64,000 bases of DNA from Longibacter salinarum (GCF_002554795.1 NZ_PDEQ01000007.1:1-64000); one strand, 5' to 3'; positions 35,742 to 44,910 are shown, counted from the first letter of the stretch. Notes: generated from the sequence alone by a model not told the origin. A program made the numbers and translations.

Positions 35742-35898
35742 AGCATCCTCTCCCGATGCAGGAAAATCGGAATTCGACGGGCGAATCACAGGCGATATCG
35801 CCTTTTGTCATATCATAATTTAGACGTCTCACCTGACTCATTGCTCCGTTTTCCCCTCCGCCGTTGGTTCACCAGGTAGATTGCCGGTGAAGGTTGAG

Positions 35899-36639
35899 AT
35901 GGAGCATCGCGTTGTCGTTGACGAGCGAGGTCGGCTCGCATACCATGGAGAGACCGTCGATCCACTTGCCCGACTGAAATTCCCCGTGCCCCACTACCTG
36001 AATCTCGACGAATGGCCTCGGCGACCGCAATTCGACTTCTACAGCCGCCTCGACAACCCCTTTTTTAACGTCTGCGTGGACATCGACGTGACGGAGTTGA
36101 AGGCGTGGACGGATCGCCAAGATGCGTCCTTCTTCCTGGCCTCGCTGTACGCATCGCAGCGCGCGACGGAGTCCGTCCCCAATTTCCGGTATCGGCTCGA
36201 TGGAGACCGCGTGCGCGTGCAAGACCGAATCGTCCCCGGCTGCACGATCTTACGGGACGACGACACCTTCGGGTTTGGCTACTTCGAGCCGGCCCCCACG
36301 TTCGACGAGTGGCAAGAAGCGGGGCGCAAGGTGATTGAGCACGTCCGTTCCACAGCGGGACTGGACGACCGACCCGACGACGGCGACATTTTGCACTACT
36401 CCGTCCTGCCATGGGTCTCGTTCACGAGCTTCTCTCACGCTCGCAGCTTCGGGACCGACGACTCGGTGCCAAAAATCGTCCTCGGACGCTTCACCGAGCG
36501 GGAAGGACGCCTCCAGATGCCGGTGTCGGTGGCGGTCCACCATGGCCTGATGGACGGGCTGCACGTCGGGCGCTACGTGCAACGGATGGAAGCCATCTGC
36601 GCGGACCCCGATCAGCTCGAACAGCCACACAGCGGTTAA
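35899..36639 (+). CDS. CatA-like acyltransferase (chloramphenicol acetyltransferase fold)
   Basis: This 246-aa cytosolic protein starts at ATG 35899; an in-frame TTG at 35881 is less likely. It shows the CAT trimer-fold pattern: HYLNLDEWPRRPQFDFY near the N-terminus, SVPNFRYRLDGDRV, LPWVSFTSFSHA, and the catalytic HHGLMDGLHVGRYVQ close to the C-terminus. CAT-like enzymes of this sort in environmental bacteria often have no proven drug activity, so resistance should not be assumed. It is divergent from the L,D-transpeptidase gene. Confidence 0.88.
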   Translation: MEHRVVVDERGRLAYHGETVDPLARLKFPVPHYLNLDEWPRRPQFDFYSRLDNPFFNVCVDIDVTELKAWTDRQDASFFLASLYASQRATESVPNFRYRLDGDRVRVQDRIVPGCTILRDDDTFGFGYFEPAPTFDEWQEAGRKVIEHVRSTAGLDDRPDDGDILHYSVLPWVSFTSFSHARSFGTDDSVPKIVLGRFTEREGRLQMPVSVAVHHGLMDGLHVGRYVQRMEAICADPDQLEQPHSG

Positions 36640-36770
36640 AAAAGGAACTGGAGCGAGGCAAACCATCGCCTCCATGGGCACCAACGTTCAGTTGGAAAAC
36701 ATCCGAGTAGGCGCCATGGCAGGTGTCGCGATCGGACGCTAACAGCAGGCTACCGTCATTGATCGGAAGG

Positions 36771-37193
36771 TTACGTATTCATCAGATCAAACATCGTGGG
36801 GCTGTCAGCATCCATTCGACCGTCCTCCATCGCCTCACCCGGAGCGTCCTCATCCGCCCCTTGCTTTTGCCTGCGTTTACGAGGAGTCTCGACTTCCTCC
36901 ATTCGGGACACGGCGCGCCGAAGCAACTGTAGGGTCGACTCGCTCGAAGCATTCGAATCCGGATGTTCGTCGCGCCCCTCCAACGCGTCCACCAACTGAT
37001 GTAGAGAGGTACCGTCATCGACCGGATTGATCAGCACCCGGTTGATCAGATACCGAACAAAATGATCGACCGAAACGCCCAGATGCTCAGAAACACTCCG
37101 GAGCGCGTCGACCTGTGCCTGCTCGAGTTCGACCGTCATCGACTCAAATTCCTCCGGTGTCGAGAAGGCCTCCGTAACTGGAATTGTAATCAT
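36771..37193 (-). CDS. Small ribbon-helix-helix-like protein A
   Basis: This 140-aa protein starts at ATG 37193. Residues about 18-55 (MTVELEQAQVDALRSVSEHL, then GVSVDHFVRYLINRVL) read as strand-helix-helix, as in CopG/Arc DNA-binding proteins. The rest is polar, with a basic patch (PRKRRQKQ) and an acidic tail. A similar pattern is seen in the next gene upstream (37402-37725). No toxin partner is visible. Assignment is by pattern only. Confidence 0.6.
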   Translation of the reverse strand: MITIPVTEAFSTPEEFESMTVELEQAQVDALRSVSEHLGVSVDHFVRYLINRVLINPVDDGTSLHQLVDALEGRDEHPDSNASSESTLQLLRRAVSRMEEVETPRKRRQKQGADEDAPGEAMEDGRMDADSPTMFDLMNT

Positions 37194-37401
37194 GCTAGGA
37201 TCCGTTCACTGCGTTCGTCGAAAGACCGACTGGACTGCAGGATCGGTATCATGGGCGTGCCCGTCAACGGCATTGGTCGAATGATATCCCCCGTTCGTCG
37301 AATTCAACGGATGGATCTGCTCAACAGAAGCGCACGAGCAGGTGGAAATTGCCCCGGTCGCACGCATGTTTTTGCGAAAAGCCAAGCTCGCACGCCCCGG
37401 A

Positions 37402-37725
37402 CTAGGCCTCATCCATCATTTCGAACATCGAGCGCACCTCCTTTCGTATCGCCTGGTTGTCAAGCGCCTGACGCTGCGTGACGTCATAAATTTTGGACAG
37501 CGCCTCCCGGATCAGCACCTGCGTTTTTCCACTGTCGCCTACCGCATCGGGCATATTTCCAAGTGCGTGATCCGTGTCTTCCTCCTGGTTTTCCATAAAA
37601 ACCGGCGCGATCACCAGAAGCCGAACGACATCTTCGGGGGTCGTATTGCACGCCTCTGCCGTCTCGGCCAACCACTCCGTAGTTTCGGCGGAAAACTCTA
37701 CGCAGAGAGTGTCACGGGAAGCCAT
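37402..37725 (-). CDS. Small ribbon-helix-helix-like protein B
   Basis: This 107-aa protein starts at ATG 37725. The N-terminus TLCVEFSAETTEWLAETAEA, followed by a TTPEDVVRLLVIAPVF helix, gives the same strand-helix-helix layout as protein A. The C-terminal half is a predicted amphipathic helix (IREALSKIYDVTQRQALDN). The two genes are 208 bp apart on the same strand and may be distant paralogues. A regulatory role is inferred, not shown. Confidence 0.6.
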   Translation of the reverse strand: MASRDTLCVEFSAETTEWLAETAEACNTTPEDVVRLLVIAPVFMENQEEDTDHALGNMPDAVGDSGKTQVLIREALSKIYDVTQRQALDNQAIRKEVRSMFEMMDEA

Positions 37726-37857
37726 CTTCGATCAAATGCTGTATTCAGAAAAAAGAATCGCGTCTGTGTAGCATCCGCTATGAACAAGAAATAGGCCATA
37801 CCGACCCGTACGGATCGATATGACCTGTTCCTTACGGTTGAGGTGGTGTAGCGTCGA

Positions 37858-38607
37858 TCAGGTCCGCTGATCACTCGGAAGGACCATCAATTCCTCGACG
37901 TCCACGCGGTCCGGCGCTGTGACGACGTATAGAATCGACTCGGCAATGTCGTCTGACTCCAGCGGCTCAATCCCGCTGTGCCGCTCCTCGAACATCTCGA
38001 TCACCTCCTCATCGGTAATCGTGTTCGTGAGTTCGGTGTCGACCGCTCCCGGCTGAATGCTGGTCACCCGAATGTTGTGGTGGGGCGCCAGCTCTTTTCG
38101 CATGCCCTCGGACAGGGCGCGGACGAAGTGCTTCGTGCCGCAGTACACGGCTCCCCCGGGAAAGAGTCTCCGACCGGCCGTGGACGACACATTGACGATG
38201 TGCCCGCTCTCCTGCTCCAGCATCGTCGGGAGCACGGCGCCGACGCAGTGCAACACGCCCTTCACGTTCACATCGACCATCTGCTCCCACTCGTCCTCGT
38301 GGAGGTTCTTGATGAACGAGAGCGGCATCACGCCCGCGTTGTTGATGAGGATGTCGATGCTCCCGAAGGCTGCGAGCGTCGCATCGGCCAGCGCCTGCAC
38401 CTGCTCGCGATCCGTGACGTCGGTTGCGACCACGATCGCTTCGCCACCGTCGGCCTCGATCTCCGCCTGAAGATCCTCCAGTCGGTCCGTTCGCCTTGCC
38501 GCCAGGGCAATCCCCGCCCCTTCCGCTGCCAGTCGCCGTGCTGTTGCTTCTCCAATGCCACTCGACGCGCCAGTGACAATAGCGCTTTTACCTGATAAAT
38601 CGCTCAT
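37858..38607 (-). CDS. Short-chain dehydrogenase/reductase (SDR), second copy
   Basis: This 249-aa classical SDR starts at ATG 38607 ([11 protein letters not shown]). It has [12 protein letters not shown] (LINNAGVMP), catalytic Ser in NVSSTAG and the YCGTK pair, with the PGAVDTEL loop after it. The Ala-Arg-Arg after strand 2 (AARRTDRL) suggests NADP. It is clearly related to the SDR at 9815 (same length, EWxxxVDVNxxGVL, LPTxxEQESGH), so the two are paralogues of the YdfG/serine-dehydrogenase-like group. The substrate is unknown. Confidence 0.9.
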   Translation of the reverse strand: MSDLSGKSAIVTGASSGIGEATARRLAAEGAGIALAARRTDRLEDLQAEIEADGGEAIVVATDVTDREQVQALADATLAAFGSIDILINNAGVMPLSFIKNLHEDEWEQMVDVNVKGVLHCVGAVLPTMLEQESGHIVNVSSTAGRRLFPGGAVYCGTKHFVRALSEGMRKELAPHHNIRVTSIQPGAVDTELTNTITDEEVIEMFEERHSGIEPLESDDIAESILYVVTAPDRVDVEELMVLPSDQRT

Positions 38608-38829
38608 GATGGATCGATATGTCAAAAGAAACCGATAGGTCGATGGCAATGCGGAAAGCTCTCCGCAACGCCGTTTATCGTGACGCATCCATCCAAGCGT
38701 GGTTGCGCTCAATTCAGATGTTTACGTTTGGAGAGGCTCGTCCGGTTTGACGTCTACTCGCCTGCAGATGCACGCTGGAAACGATGGGGCGCTGGATCCC
38801 TCCCTCGCCCGTTTTGCCCCGGCAGGTAC

Positions 38830-38864
38830 AAAAAGAACGGGGCCTGCCGGTGGGCAGCACCCCG
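38830..38864 (-). terminator. Rho-independent terminator of the small membrane-protein gene
   Basis: On the minus strand CGGGG and CTGCC pair with GGCAG and CCCCG in a two-part stem (38864-38838), followed by a T-rich tail including five T residues (38834-38830). It lies about 80 nt after the stop at 38946. Confidence 0.7.
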
Positions 38865-38945
38865 TCTCGGTGGGGAGGTCGTCATGTTCGGTCGCGATTC
38901 AGGAACGGATACGCGTGCATCGAAGCGGGTCGTGGCGGCGACAAT

Positions 38946-39203
38946 CTACAGCGCGATGCCCAGACCCGGAGCAAGGGGAAGGCGGTGGACTTGCGCGGTC
39001 ACGCTAGAGCATTCGGACTCGGCGGGAACGACGGACGGAGCCGGCGCCACCGTAGCAGAGGTCGGCGACGTGACCTCGGTGTCGTGCTCCAGAATGCCCG
39101 CAACAACGGCGAGGCAGAGGGTCAGTCCAACGATGAAACGGCGAGCCCAGGCATAGCCGTGTCGGCGGTAGCGAAGTTGAGATTCGAGCGAGGAAGGCGT
39201 CAT
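38946..39203 (-). CDS. Small single-pass membrane protein
   Basis: This 85-aa protein starts at ATG 39203. A basic, aromatic N-terminus (SQLRYRRHGYAWARR) precedes one hydrophobic helix (FIVGLTLCLAVVAGIL, about residues 23-38). A Ser/Pro/Ala/Val-rich tail with one Cys follows, likely periplasmic. The family is not recognised. A well-formed terminator on the same strand just past its stop supports a real transcript. Coding character is otherwise modest, so it could be a non-coding transcript. Confidence 0.5.
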   Translation of the reverse strand: MTPSSLESQLRYRRHGYAWARRFIVGLTLCLAVVAGILEHDTEVTSPTSATVAPAPSVVPAESECSSVTAQVHRLPLAPGLGIAL

Positions 39204-39314
39204 GGCTTCGGCGGTTCGGTCTGTTCAGGCGGGTGGCATACACGAGAACTGCAATCCGTGTACCGACACCCCTGAGACCCGGGAATCACCGAAATGGGTT
39301 ACATGGTGCGCCAA

Positions 39315-39337
39315 ATCGCACAGTTCGGGTGTGCGAT
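39315..39337. terminator. Perfect 8-bp hairpin downstream of the ChaN-like gene
   Basis: ATCGCACA (39315-39322) and TGTGCGAT (39330-39337) with a 7-nt loop lie 45 bp past the ChaN-like stop. The tail has only three T residues on the minus strand, so it is a weak terminator or a binding site. Confidence 0.4.
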
Positions 39338-39381
39338 ATCGGGCAAAGACCCCGTGCCACCGGCCAGCAAGAGCGGTTCGA

Positions 39382-40362
39382 CTACCGCTTCTGAGAGCGT
39401 GATGGCACCTTCGCAGCCTCCGTGAGAATCACGAAGTCGCCGAGCTCGCCGTGCTCCTCCGCGTCGAACGAAGAGGGATCATCGGCCGGCTCAATCATCA
39501 CGACGAGAGATCGCGCTGACGGGCGGTAGTGCTGCAGCGCCTCGGGCGTCCCGGTGCCGCGAGAGACATGAAAGCCGCCGGTGATATGCACGACGAGAGA
39601 CGCTGGTGCTCGAAGCAAATGACGGGCGATCGTGTGGGCCATGGTCGCGTCCCACAGTGCCTGCGCCTGCAGCATCGGCGACGGACCGCTCATAGCGTGT
39701 GGATGGCCGTGCGGGGACGCCTTCACCGAATCGGGCGCGGCGGCGCCGTGGTCGGCGGGCATCGACGCCCGCATCAGGTCGAGCCATTTCTGCTGATACG
39801 CGTCACTGGGACCGGGATAGGGAAGCGGCGCCAGCCACTGCAGCGCCCAGGACGACAGCGAGTCGAGCGCCGACCGCCCGCGCTGTGCCACACGGTTGAC
39901 GTACCGGCGAGGAGCATTCGCCGCCAGCACAGGGTGATCGCCGGACCGTGCCCGCTCCACGAGCGGGTGATAGTCCGTGCGGTAGTTACTCCAGGCGCGC
40001 GCGTCGTCGACGAAATGCCGCTCCGTGATTGTACCCGCCAGATACTCGTCTACGATCGGCTGCACGTCGCGCTCAAACATTTCGAGCGACAGAGCAAGCG
40101 GTCGATTGGCTTCACGAGCTTCGGCTTCTGCCCGCCGAAGCAGCGAATCCTGCAGGACATGCGCCGTCGGATCGTCGTGCGTTTCACCAATGAATATCAC
40201 GTCGACGGTGTTGAGCATAGCGACCAGGTCGTCCATCGTCGCCGGCGTACCGTCCGAGCGATAGATCGCGTACTCGCCCACCTCCGACGATTGTGCGTGG
40301 GCTTCGTCCATCCCCACGCCGACCACAGCGATAAGTCCGATGAGAACGGCCAGGAGTCGCAT
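39382..40362 (-). CDS. ChaN/TIKI-fold exported protein
   Basis: This 326-aa protein starts at ATG 40362, with a signal peptide ending AHAQ (about residue 24). It shows the ChaN/TIKI signature: VDVIFIGETHDDPTAH with the Glu-Thr-His metal site, ALSLEMFERDVQP, VLAANAPRRYVNRVAQRG, and the late VVHITGGFHVSRGTGTPEAL with its His. ChaN-like proteins bind haem or act as metal-dependent hydrolases in the periplasm. A His-rich insert (SPHGHPHAMSG) may bind metal. It follows the DEAD-box helicase gene, but a terminator lies between them. Confidence 0.87.
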   Translation of the reverse strand: MRLLAVLIGLIAVVGVGMDEAHAQSSEVGEYAIYRSDGTPATMDDLVAMLNTVDVIFIGETHDDPTAHVLQDSLLRRAEAEAREANRPLALSLEMFERDVQPIVDEYLAGTITERHFVDDARAWSNYRTDYHPLVERARSGDHPVLAANAPRRYVNRVAQRGRSALDSLSSWALQWLAPLPYPGPSDAYQQKWLDLMRASMPADHGAAAPDSVKASPHGHPHAMSGPSPMLQAQALWDATMAHTIARHLLRAPASLVVHITGGFHVSRGTGTPEALQHYRPSARSLVVMIEPADDPSSFDAEEHGELGDFVILTEAAKVPSRSQKR

Positions 40363-40395
40363 CACGAGTTTGGACGATAACGAAGACTGAACATG

Positions 40396-40425
40396 AGAAA
40401 GCCCCAGCCGAGACGGACCGGGGCT
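40396..40425 (-). terminator. Probable terminator of the DEAD-box gene
   Basis: On the minus strand AGCCCC (40425-40420) pairs with GGGGCT (40405-40400), followed by TTTCTC. It lies 35 bp past the helicase stop. Confidence 0.55.
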
Positions 40426-40459
40426 GAAGGAGGCGACGGGACCCGCCGCCCATGAACCG

Positions 40460-41887
40460 CTATTCGTCCTCTTCCTCGGCTTCCTTCTCCGCCTGAACGT
40501 TCTCGTACAGCTCGGCCACGAGCGTAGCAAGCAGTTCAGGACGGCTCTGTGCGAGACGCGACACCAGAGGGACGAACTCCTCGATGATCTCCTCCTCGGC
40601 ATCCGTTTCGCGGTACTGCGTTTCGAGTGCGTCTTCGGCGACCTGAATCGGGTCCTCCGGCAGCTCGTGTCGCTCGACCTCGATGTCGTAGCGCCGGGCC
40701 ATCCGGAGTAGCTCGAACTCGTCCTCGTTCGTCGCGAGGATGATCGTCGTGCCTTTCTTGCCCGCGCGAGCCGTCCGCCCGGAGCGGTGAATCAGGTACT
40801 CGCGATCCTGCGGCACGTCGTAAATGAAGACGTGGCTCAGCTCCGACACATCGATGCCACGGGCGGCCACATCCGTCGCGACGAGAAAGCGTGTGTCGCC
40901 TCCGCGGAGACGGTCGATCGCCTCTTCGCGAGCGGTCTGCGACAGATCGCCGGACATCTCCTCCGCCTGATAGCCCGAGTTATTCAGGAACTGGGCGACG
41001 TAGCTCACCTCGCGCTTCGTGTTGCAGAAGATGATCGACGACTCCGGCTCTTCCAGTTCGATCAGCCGGCGCAGCGTCGAGTCCTTCTGCATCGGCGGGA
41101 CAAGGTAGTAGCGATACTTCATCTCCTCCACGCTCACCCGCTCGCTGCTCAGCGAGAGGAAGCCGGGATCGTTCAGGAAGTCGCGGGCGACCGTACGCAC
41201 CTTCGCCGGCATCGTCGCACTGAACATGTACGACTCTCTGTCTTCTGGCAAAAAGTCCCGGATCTCCATCATGTCCGGGTAAAAGCCCATCGACAGCATC
41301 TCATCCGCCTCATCAAGGATGAGCGCGTGGATGTGTGACGCGTCGAATTTCTTCTTCTTGAGCAGGTCTAGCACACGACCCGGCGTCCCGACGACGAACT
41401 GCGCGCCATCCTTCAGTGCCTCGATCTGCGGTCCGTACCCAACTCCACCGTAGATGAGGACTGCCTCCAGCTCATTCGTCTGGGGTGTGGCAATCTTCAT
41501 CCGCTCGAACTCTTCGAACACCTGACGCGCGAGTTCGCGGGTGGGCGTCAGAATGAGAACCTGCTGCTCTTTCTTGGACGGATCGAGCATCTGGAAGAGC
41601 GGGAGCAGGAACGCCCCCGTTTTCCCCGATCCCGTGCGCGACTGGACGATGATATCGCGCCCCGCGAGCATGTACGGGATGGCTTTCTGCTGAACCGGCA
41701 TCAGGCTGGTCCAGCCGGCGGCGCGAACCGCCTGTTCGATATCGTCGGGAAGGTCATCGATGGTGAGTTCGTCGAGCGGCGGGTCAGGCTGCGGCAACTC
41801 CCCAACCTCGGCGCGGCGCTTCTTCTTCTGCGCCTTCGATGTGAGATCGATGACGCGGGTGTACGAACTCGGCGTATCTGAGGCCAT
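40460..41887 (-). CDS. DEAD-box ATP-dependent RNA helicase
   Basis: This 475-aa helicase starts at ATG 41887 (MASDTPSSYTR). All core motifs are visible: Q motif with PVQQKAIPYMLAGRD, motif I SRTGSGKTGAF, PTRELARQ, TPGRVLD, DEAD (LILDEADEMLSMGF), SAT, IIFCNTKREV, TDVAARGID and HRSGRTARAGKKG. After the core, an acidic C-terminal region of about 100 residues lacks a known RNA-binding domain, unlike DbpA/CsdA. It would remodel RNA in ribosome assembly or decay. Confidence 0.93.
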   Translation of the reverse strand: MASDTPSSYTRVIDLTSKAQKKKRRAEVGELPQPDPPLDELTIDDLPDDIEQAVRAAGWTSLMPVQQKAIPYMLAGRDIIVQSRTGSGKTGAFLLPLFQMLDPSKKEQQVLILTPTRELARQVFEEFERMKIATPQTNELEAVLIYGGVGYGPQIEALKDGAQFVVGTPGRVLDLLKKKKFDASHIHALILDEADEMLSMGFYPDMMEIRDFLPEDRESYMFSATMPAKVRTVARDFLNDPGFLSLSSERVSVEEMKYRYYLVPPMQKDSTLRRLIELEEPESSIIFCNTKREVSYVAQFLNNSGYQAEEMSGDLSQTAREEAIDRLRGGDTRFLVATDVAARGIDVSELSHVFIYDVPQDREYLIHRSGRTARAGKKGTTIILATNEDEFELLRMARRYDIEVERHELPEDPIQVAEDALETQYRETDAEEEIIEEFVPLVSRLAQSRPELLATLVAELYENVQAEKEAEEEDE

Positions 41888-42056
41888 AGTGGACGGATGT
41901 CCGGGTTTTCGAAAACAACATGGATGTACAAAGACACATCCTGCGCGTACTACGCAACGGCGGATCAGAACGATCCTCTGAGAGCAGAATTTGTCGGTCT
42001 CGTTCCGACCGAGCCGAACGGGGGATCCGCTCGGCGATTCGGCCGGGAAGACGTGC

Positions 42057-42806
42057 CTACATTGCGAGTCCGCCGTCGACGTGGAGAACGTGTCCGGTGA
42101 TGTAGGAGGCAGCGGGCGAAGCGAGGTAAAGCACGGCATTCGCGACGTCCTCCGGAGAGGCGGGGCGGCCGAGCGGCACGGCATCAAGCATGGCGTCACG
42201 CGCATCGTCACTCAGCGCATCCGTCATCTCCGTGTCGACGTACCCTGGCGCCACCACATTCACGCGCACGCCGCGGGTCGACAGCTCTTTGGCGAGACTT
42301 TTCGAGAACCCGATGATGCCCGCTTTCGACGCAGCGTAGTTCGTCTGCCCCGGATTCCCCATCACGCCGACGACCGACGAGAGGTTGATGATGGTGCCTC
42401 CGCGCTGGCGCATCATGGGGCGATAGGCGGCTTTCGCGTAGTTGAATACGCCTTTCAGGTTCACATCGAGGACGGTGTCCCAGTCCTCCTCCTTCATGCG
42501 CAGCATCAGGTTGTCCCGTGTGATGCCGGCGTTGTTGATCAGCACATCGAGCGAATCCCAGGCGTCGGTCACGGCATCCACGTGCTTCTGCGCCACGTCG
42601 GTCTCGGCCACGTTGCCCTGCAGCGCCATCGCGTCGATCCCCTGCTCCTGCAGTTCCGAAACGAGCGCGTCCGCTTCGTCCGACGAGGAACGGTACGTGA
42701 AGGCGATGCGCGCGCCGGTGCTGGCAAACGCATCCACGATGGATCGGCCGATACCGCGGGTACCGCCGGTGACGAGAATGCTTTTGTCGCTGAGATCGAT
42801 CTGCAT
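42057..42806 (-). CDS. fabG: 3-oxoacyl-[ACP] reductase FabG
   Basis: This 249-aa enzyme performs the NADPH-dependent ketoreduction step of fatty-acid elongation. The start is ATG 42806 (MQIDLSDKS). It has TGGTRGIGRSI, NNAG (LINNAGITRDNLMLRM, the FabG-typical form), Ser in NLSSVVG, YAASKAG and a C-terminal TGHVLHVDGGLAM. It is the last gene of the fab region and is separated from fabD by a lipoprotein gene and a terminator, so it may have its own promoter. It differs from the two other SDRs in the window, which lack the FabG C-terminus. Confidence 0.95.
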   Translation of the reverse strand: MQIDLSDKSILVTGGTRGIGRSIVDAFASTGARIAFTYRSSSDEADALVSELQEQGIDAMALQGNVAETDVAQKHVDAVTDAWDSLDVLINNAGITRDNLMLRMKEEDWDTVLDVNLKGVFNYAKAAYRPMMRQRGGTIINLSSVVGVMGNPGQTNYAASKAGIIGFSKSLAKELSTRGVRVNVVAPGYVDTEMTDALSDDARDAMLDAVPLGRPASPEDVANAVLYLASPAASYITGHVLHVDGGLAM

Positions 42807-42936
42807 AAAACCCTTCGGTGCGGTTACAGGACAGAAAATCGGGGACACTACCGGCCCGGAAGATTCGGATTGCGCGCCAGAATGACAACATCCTCGTCAA
42901 AATTTCCGCTCCCGTTGGGTTTTTCCCCTAGCGAGG

Positions 42937-43707
42937 CTACTCCGATGCCCCGTTCGCGGCCTGCGCCTGCTCCTCCATCGCCTCTTCCCACGTCCAGATA
43001 AACGTGTCGTCGATGCCCTGACCGAAGCGATTCACATCCATGCGGAGGCTCTGCGTGTTTGCCAGAATATCTTTTTCGTCCTGAATGCGCTTGAAAAAGA
43101 ACGAATTCCGGCGATACAATACGCGCTGTCCATCCGGAAGGAAGCTATCCCGAATGGGCCCATAGTCGGACCGTGTCGCGTCGTATCGGGTACCGTCGTC
43201 AATCCTGATCTCGGCATCTGTATTTGGCCCAGGCACCGTACTCGCGTTTGCCGGAGCAAACCAGTAGACGTCGATCTGAATCTCGTTTCGGGTTTCGTTC
43301 TTTCTCTGCTCGACTAACTGCAGGGCACGGTCTTTCGTCAGCCCGGAAATGCCCATCTCTACCTGCAGTGACAGTATCGATAGGTCCATTCCCCAGAGCG
43401 TAGCGTAGTCCGACACGCGTCCGACGCCCCGTCGCTGCAAGGCGTTGCGGCGCGTGGCTGACCAGTCGCGCGTCAGTCCGCGGTAGCTCTTCTCCGACTG
43501 AATCTCGACCGTCCGCTCTTTCTCAACGACGGACACGTACCGCAGTGAGTCCGGATGCGATGGCACATCTCGCTCGAAGGGTAACGAGAAGCGGGCGATG
43601 TCGGCCACCTCGAACGTGTCCGTCTTGCTCGTGCTGCAACCGACGAGCAATGGAAGCGCGACTGCGACAGCGAGAAGTGATCGAGTAAACAGGCGAGAGA
43701 TGGTCAT
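42937..43707 (-). CDS. Lipoprotein of unknown function in the fab cluster
   Basis: This 256-aa lipoprotein starts at ATG 43707, with a hydrophobic signal and lipobox LLVGC. The mature part has mixed strands and helices: VEKERTVEIQSEKSYRGL, QIDVYWFAPANAS and YRRNSFFFKRIQDEKDIL. No family or catalytic motif is recognised. It lies between fabD and fabG, where the cluster usually has no lipoprotein. The terminator after fabD suggests it is transcribed separately, perhaps with fabG (130-bp gap). Confidence 0.78.
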   Translation of the reverse strand: MTISRLFTRSLLAVAVALPLLVGCSTSKTDTFEVADIARFSLPFERDVPSHPDSLRYVSVVEKERTVEIQSEKSYRGLTRDWSATRRNALQRRGVGRVSDYATLWGMDLSILSLQVEMGISGLTKDRALQLVEQRKNETRNEIQIDVYWFAPANASTVPGPNTDAEIRIDDGTRYDATRSDYGPIRDSFLPDGQRVLYRRNSFFFKRIQDEKDILANTQSLRMDVNRFGQGIDDTFIWTWEEAMEEQAQAANGASE

Positions 43708-43893
43708 AGCCGGACCCGGGACCAGGAAGTAGGAGCACGTCCCTATAGGATACAAAAGGACCCGCGCTTTTGTTAACATTCCAGGAACGACGATATGGAA
43801 ATTGATCGTCATCCGTACACGAGAATGGTCCTCTCGCGTTGTCGGGATGACGTCGTGGGGATCATACGGCCCATTCGCGAGATCCGATATCGA

Positions 43894-43930
43894 CAAAAAA
43901 ACGGCCTCCGACGCAGTGCCGAAGGCCGTT
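43894..43930 (-). terminator. Rho-independent terminator after fabD
   Basis: The minus-strand hairpin AACGGCCTTCGGC / GCGTCGGAGGCCGTT (small mismatches, short loop) is followed by seven T residues, 28 bp past the fabD stop. It ends the yceD-fabD run. Confidence 0.9.
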
Positions 43931-43957
43931 CGATCCTACCAATAGTGTTGGACCGTG

Positions 43958-44902
43958 CTAGCTCCGTTCGCCCACGATCGCGTCTAGTTCTTCGGGCGTG
44001 CCGGCACCGGCCGTTTCTACGTCGCGACCGAGCGTTCGGCGGACGAGTCCCTGTAGCACACGTCCTGCGCCGACCTCGAAGAAGCGATCGGCTCCGTCGT
44101 CATGCATCCCGCGGAGCGTCTGCGCCCAACGCACCGGCGAAAGCAGCTGGTCGATCAAGCGCTGCCGGATCTCATCCGGGTCGATCGTCGGCTTCGCCGT
44201 GACGTTGAGATAGACCGGGCAGGACGGCTCCTGAATGTCGACGGCTTCGAGCACCTCGGCCAGACCGTCGCGCGCGTAGTCCATCAGCGGCGAGTGGAAC
44301 GCTCCGCTCACCGGTAGCGGAATCACGCGGCCGTCGATCCGCTCCGTTGCCTCCGTAACCGCGCCTTCGTCGCCCGAGATGACGACCTGTCCGGGCGCGT
44401 TGAAGTTGGCGGGCTGAACGACCCCGTCGGTTTCTTCCGTGATCGCCGTGCAGACCGCTTCGACATCCTCATCGTCCACGCCGATGACAGCGGCCATGGC
44501 ACCGGGACGCTTGTGTCCCGCCTCGGCCATGAGTTCACCGCGACGTCGAACGACACGCAGCCCATCTTCGAAGGAGAGCGCACCAGCAGCGGCGAGGGCG
44601 CTGTATTCCCCGAGACTGTGTCCCGCCACCATATCGGGTGCGATGCCTTCCGCATCCAACACGGCCATTGCCGCCATGCTATGCACGTACAGCGCCGGCT
44701 GTGTAATCTCCGTCCGCTTAAGCTCTTCGTCCGGATTCGCTATACTTGTATCCAGCCCGAACATCAGCGTCAGAAGGTCGACATCGAGGATCTCGTTGGC
44801 AGCCTCGAAGCGTTCGCGTGCCTCCGGGCGCCTGTCGAAGAGATCCGAGCCCATGCCGACGGCCTGCGATCCCTGTCCGGGAAAAAGAAAAGCGGTGGCC
44901 AT
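43958..44902 (-). CDS. fabD: Malonyl-CoA:ACP transacylase FabD
   Basis: This 314-aa enzyme loads malonate onto acyl carrier protein. The start is ATG 44902 (MATAFLFPGQGSQAVGMG). It has the nucleophile GHSLGEYSA, the Arg-containing RRRGELM segment, the catalytic His in VSGAFHSPLM, and the FEVGAGRVLQGLVRR end. It lies 86 bp after fabH, with the gap filled by degenerate repeats. Confidence 0.96.
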   Translation of the reverse strand: MATAFLFPGQGSQAVGMGSDLFDRRPEARERFEAANEILDVDLLTLMFGLDTSIANPDEELKRTEITQPALYVHSMAAMAVLDAEGIAPDMVAGHSLGEYSALAAAGALSFEDGLRVVRRRGELMAEAGHKRPGAMAAVIGVDDEDVEAVCTAITEETDGVVQPANFNAPGQVVISGDEGAVTEATERIDGRVIPLPVSGAFHSPLMDYARDGLAEVLEAVDIQEPSCPVYLNVTAKPTIDPDEIRQRLIDQLLSPVRWAQTLRGMHDDGADRFFEVGAGRVLQGLVRRTLGRDVETAGAGTPEELDAIVGERS

Positions 44903-44910
44903 AGTGTTTT

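Noticed and set aside
38680-39275. Plus-strand frames of 158 and 163 codons in the gap before the ChaN-like gene
   Set aside because: They overlap each other and the minus-strand small membrane gene with its terminator, and show no hydrophobic pattern or motif.
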